Assembly (NCBI GenBank): GCA_030643245.1
Contig: DAOWME010000166.1
Location: 1-6,908 of the forward strand
Origin: Deltaproteobacteria bacterium
GTDB taxonomy: Bacteria; Desulfobacterota; UBA8473
Reading direction: 5' to 3'
Length of the DNA stretch: 6,908 nucleotides
Shown: positions 4,846 through 6,908 of the stretch, piece after piece
Layout of the letters: the number at the start of each line of letters is the position of its first letter
Position numbering within the stretch: the stretch's first letter is position 1
Made by a program: the position numbers and the translations under genes
Notes under the pieces: model-generated
The model's database searches: none
Told to the model about the DNA's origin: nothing
What the model saw: the letters and a program-made list of their open reading frames with translations, nothing else

Positions 4846-4874
4846 TTGACATGTGCTCCATTGGAGTATATATT
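4846..4874 (+). promoter_or_regulatory. Promoter with operator for the RelE-type toxin-antitoxin operon
   Basis: TTGACA (4846-4851) is a consensus -35. Exactly 17 nt later TATATT (4869-4874) is a good -10. Between them lies an imperfect palindrome, TGCTCC (4854-4859), ATT, GGAGTA (4863-4868), placed where a bound antitoxin would block RNA polymerase. The predicted start (about 4880-4881) coincides with the toxin ATG at 4881. No SD precedes that ATG, so a leaderless transcript is likely. Promoter match is strong; operator function is inferred from family behaviour. Confidence 0.8.
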
Positions 4875-4880
4875 TGAGAT

Positions 4881-5234
4881 ATGATCACCGTCGCAGAGAC
4901 TGAACTATTTCAAAAGAAAGTCAAAAAATTGCTTTCAGCGGAAAAAAGGGAAGATTTGATTTCCTACTTGTCTGAATATCCTGAATCTGGTGTGCTAATT
5001 CGGGGTACAGGAGGTGTACGAAAACTTAGATGGGCACGAAGTGGAAGAGGGCAAAGTGCTGGTTTCAGAGTAATCTACTACTTTCACAGCGAAATAATGC
5101 CACTATACCTTCTAACTGTATTTGGAAAAAATGAAGAGGCTAACATTTCTATGGATGAAAAGCATATATTATCAAAGTTAGTAAATGAATTAGTTGCGTA
5201 CTGGAGACAAAGAAATGGGCAAAGCATTTATTGA
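4881..5234 (+). CDS. RelE/ParE-superfamily toxin (HigB2-like, COG4737 type)
   Basis: This 117-residue toxin is from the RelE-type group paired with YiaG/NadS-like antitoxins. Members are ribosome-associated mRNA interferases that slow growth when free. The diagnostic core is present: SGVLIRGTGGVRKLRW (36-51), with basic residues Arg47, Lys48, Arg50 and Arg53. GRGQSAGFRVIYYF (55-68) follows, then PLYLLTVFGKNE (74-85), with Lys83 at a position often functional in this group. Length is normal and there is no interruption, unlike the higB copy at the window start. The C terminus overlaps the antitoxin start by 20 nt, so translation is coupled. The ATG coincides with the predicted transcription start of a strong promoter, and no SD is seen. 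Family is secure; activity is inferred. Confidence 0.92.
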   Translation: MITVAETELFQKKVKKLLSAEKREDLISYLSEYPESGVLIRGTGGVRKLRWARSGRGQSAGFRVIYYFHSEIMPLYLLTVFGKNEEANISMDEKHILSKLVNELVAYWRQRNGQSIY

Positions 5235-5502
5235 AATATCCCTTGGCTTAAATGAAGCTATAGCGCACGCTAAAGGTCAACCGACAAAAATTGTTGAACA
5301 CAAACCAAAAGCTATAAATGTAAGGGATATCCGGGCAAAAACCGGTATGAGCCAGCAAAAGTTCTGTGCAACTTTTGGTATTTCAATTGGCACTTTGCGT
5401 CATTGGGAACAAGGTTTGCGTACTCCAAGAGGTACAGCAAGAGTATTACTCAAGGTTATAGAGCACAACCCGGCGGCAATAATCGAGGCTATATCCGAAT
5501 AA
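5215..5502 (+). CDS. XRE/YiaG-type HTH antitoxin (HigA2/NadS-like)
   Basis: This 95-residue partner antitoxin of the preceding toxin would neutralise it and repress the operon, probably at the CTCC-ATT-GGAG palindrome between -35 and -10. It starts with MGKAFIEISLGLNEAIAHAKG, a helical toxin-contact lead-in typical of these antitoxins. An XRE helix-turn-helix spans about 36-66: VRDIRAKTGMSQQKFCATFG, then TLRHWEQG. TPRGTARVLLKVIEHNP follows. The ATG at 5215 is chosen because GGAG (5203-5206) lies 8 nt upstream and relatives begin at this point. A TTG at 5194 would add seven residues without family support. The reading frame is intact. Antitoxin identity is secure from motif order and position. 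Confidence 0.92.
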   Translation: MGKAFIEISLGLNEAIAHAKGQPTKIVEHKPKAINVRDIRAKTGMSQQKFCATFGISIGTLRHWEQGLRTPRGTARVLLKVIEHNPAAIIEAISE

Positions 5503-5676
5503 AACATATCCATTGGTTCAAGCGGATGCCAAACAGCTTGATTTATTTTTCGGGTTTTTTCTGTCCCGCTCAATACTCATCGGTCTTTCAGTCTCCGTGC
5601 CCCTCATGTTCGGCACTTGTTTAACCTAACAGTTAAGTATCAAAGGTTTCCCTCTTTACTGTGAGGAGGAGGGTTT

Positions 5677-5701
5677 AGGATATTGAGGGCGTCAATATCC
5701 T
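5677..5701 (+). promoter_or_regulatory. Perfect 10-bp palindrome upstream of the amidohydrolase gene
   Basis: AGGATATTGA (5677-5686) and TCAATATCCT (5692-5701) are exact reverse complements around GGGCG. The palindrome lies 52 nt before the amidohydrolase ATG and is followed by GATAAT (5702-5707), a possible -10. No T-run follows, so a regulator binding site or mRNA leader hairpin is more likely than a terminator. The rest of the 5503-5753 gap shows no gene and no clear terminator for the TA operon. The palindrome is certain; its role is inferred. Confidence 0.5.
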
Positions 5702-5753
5702 GATAATACTGTCAACCGGATGACATGCAAGAGAAGAAAGGAGGATTTTTTCA

Positions 5754-6884
5754 ATGGTGGAAGATTCAGGAAAAGAATTACAGGAGAAAGTAGAAAAATT
5801 ATACAAGGAAGCTAAGTCAGCGCTGGACGCAAGGTACTATATGGATGCGGAGAGAATATTCAAACAAGCGCTGCAATTGTTGACGGAGGCCAAGGATGAG
5901 ACCAAGGCCGCAGAGTGCGAAAAAGAGATTGAAAAGGTTAAAAAAGATAGCGCTACCTTTTCGCCTGTACCGGCTATTGATAATCATGCTCACCCGATGT
6001 TTCGAGATACACTGAAGAGTAACCCGGGCCTCTTCATGGCTGCAAGACATTTCAGGCTCAAAGATGAGATTATCCCAAAAGGCCTCGATGATATGATAGA
6101 AGATATGGATAAGGCCAACGTAGAAAAGGCATTGATAATGAGTCTCGACACTTCTGCGTCGGATCATTGGGCATTTAAAGAGTCGATGCTAAGCAATGAT
6201 GCTGTTGCCGAACTGGTCTCCCAGTATCCCGACAGGTTCGTAGGGTATGGTTCAGTGGATCCTAGAAGAGAGGATGCAGTGGAAGAGACCGAACGGTGCA
6301 TCAAGGAGCTGGGATTAAAGGGCATGAAATTCCATCCTGCTGCTGTGAGCACTTACCCCAATGACGAGAAACATTTCTATCCCATTTACGAGAAGTGTGT
6401 CGAGCATAATGTGCCGGTGCAGAGCCATTGTGGAACAACGGGGATGTATTTTACAAAGATTAAGTATATGATGCCTCTTCATTATGACGATGTGGCGGTA
6501 GATTTCCCCACTTTAAAACTGATACTCCTCCATTTCGGTGTTGGAGGATGGCATGATCAGGCCATGTCTCTCGCCTTTAGACACCCTAACGTATACCTGG
6601 ACATATCAGGTGCTTCTCCGAGAATCTATCCCCAAAGCCTTGTAGTATCTGCCAATACGCCATTCTATCAGCCAAAGATTCTCTTCGGAACGGACTATCC
6701 TTTCGTAGGTATGCAATCGTGGTTTAAGGCCTTTCAGCAACTGAAAGGGTTCGGGTGGAGCGAAGAGACTCAAAGAAAGGTATTGAGGGATAATTTTCTC
6801 CATCTACATGATTCGGAACCGGTTTCTCCCCTGGATATGTTGAGGAAAGAAGGGATCGACGTTCCCAAGGATGCGAAGAGATAA
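5754..6884 (+). CDS. Amidohydrolase-2 family (COG2159) metal-dependent TIM-barrel enzyme with a helical N-terminal extension
   Basis: This 376-residue cytoplasmic protein has two parts. Residues about 1-68 are charged, Ala/Lys/Glu-rich helices with one TPR-like unit (ALDARYYMDAERIFKQALQL). From about 72 on it is an amidohydrolase-2 domain. Metal and catalytic candidates are His78 and His80 (DNHAHP, the HxH motif), His194 (GMKFHP), His225 (PVQSHCG), His260 (LILLHFGVGGW) and Asp314 (LFGTDYPF). This superfamily includes aminocarboxymuconate-semialdehyde decarboxylase, resorcylate decarboxylases and oxalomesaconate hydratase, so hydrolysis, decarboxylation or hydration of a small carboxylated compound are all possible. 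The substrate is unknown. No signal peptide is seen. AAAGGAGG (5737-5744) lies 9 nt before the ATG, a very strong SD. The gene is preceded by a perfect palindrome and probably has its own promoter. Domain identity is secure; any link to the oxidoreductase is speculative. Confidence 0.9.
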   Translation: MVEDSGKELQEKVEKLYKEAKSALDARYYMDAERIFKQALQLLTEAKDETKAAECEKEIEKVKKDSATFSPVPAIDNHAHPMFRDTLKSNPGLFMAARHFRLKDEIIPKGLDDMIEDMDKANVEKALIMSLDTSASDHWAFKESMLSNDAVAELVSQYPDRFVGYGSVDPRREDAVEETERCIKELGLKGMKFHPAAVSTYPNDEKHFYPIYEKCVEHNVPVQSHCGTTGMYFTKIKYMMPLHYDDVAVDFPTLKLILLHFGVGGWHDQAMSLAFRHPNVYLDISGASPRIYPQSLVVSANTPFYQPKILFGTDYPFVGMQSWFKAFQQLKGFGWSEETQRKVLRDNFLHLHDSEPVSPLDMLRKEGIDVPKDAKR

Positions 6885-6908
6885 AGTAGCCTCCCACGGA
6901 TTTGTTCC

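Noticed and set aside
5520..5575. Possible terminator after the second TA operon (T-rich stretch near GCGG and CCGC)
   Set aside because: The stem is only about 5 bp around a loop of over 30 nt, and the T-run lies inside the loop rather than after the stem.
5403..5624. 73-codon + strand frame overlapping the antitoxin
   Set aside because: It is the antitoxin gene read in another frame plus non-coding sequence, with no SD.
1..6908. CRISPR array, tRNA or rRNA genes, transposase genes
   Set aside because: No regularly spaced direct repeats, no tRNA cloverleaf, no rRNA-like sequence and no transposase motif were seen on either strand.

Overview
This 6.9-kb window is typical of an anaerobic Gram-negative bacterium. 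A Desulfobacterota-like (former Deltaproteobacteria) source is my best guess, with low confidence. The guess rests on the ferredoxin-linked 2-oxoacid oxidoreductase, strong Shine-Dalgarno sequences and the style of the toxin-antitoxin (TA) genes; no taxonomic marker is present.

Layout. (1) Positions 1-397 hold no convincing gene. They contain a long imperfect inverted repeat (224-354) that folds like an integron attC site, and its right edge is GTTAAC. (2) Positions 398-1005 are a HigBA-type TA operon. A perfect 14-bp operator overlaps the promoter, the higB toxin reading frame is broken by one in-frame TAA at codon 24, and the higA antitoxin is intact. (3) Positions 1007-1123 are a leader rich in alternative hairpins ahead of the metabolic operon. 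(4) Positions 1156-4118 encode the four subunits of a 2-oxoacid:ferredoxin oxidoreductase. The order is alpha (VorB-like), beta (TPP-binding), delta (2x[4Fe-4S] ferredoxin), a 250-bp gap with two hairpins, then gamma. (5) Positions 4119-4880 are an accessory stretch. It holds a compact, highly structured element of nested perfect inverted repeats (4310-4465), a small Cys-rich unknown protein, and a promoter. (6) Positions 4881-5502 are a second, unrelated RelE/HigB2-type toxin with an overlapping XRE/YiaG-type antitoxin; both look intact. (7) Positions 5754-6884 encode a COG2159 amidohydrolase-2 family metalloenzyme with an unusual helical, TPR-like N-terminal extension.

How the parts relate. 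The four oxidoreductase subunits should form one cytoplasmic complex that oxidatively decarboxylates a 2-oxoacid to an acyl-CoA and reduces ferredoxin (or runs in reverse). The alpha subunit points to branched-chain 2-oxoacids, but the true substrate cannot be read from the sequence. The amidohydrolase is probably transcribed separately, and any link to the oxidoreductase is inference. The TA operons and hairpin elements on both sides of the oxidoreductase genes suggest repeated insertion of mobile or accessory DNA around a metabolic core. I see no clear evidence of a wholly new system. The parts most worth checking are the nested-hairpin element at 4310-4485, the overlapping-hairpin leader at 1049-1123 and the attC-like site.
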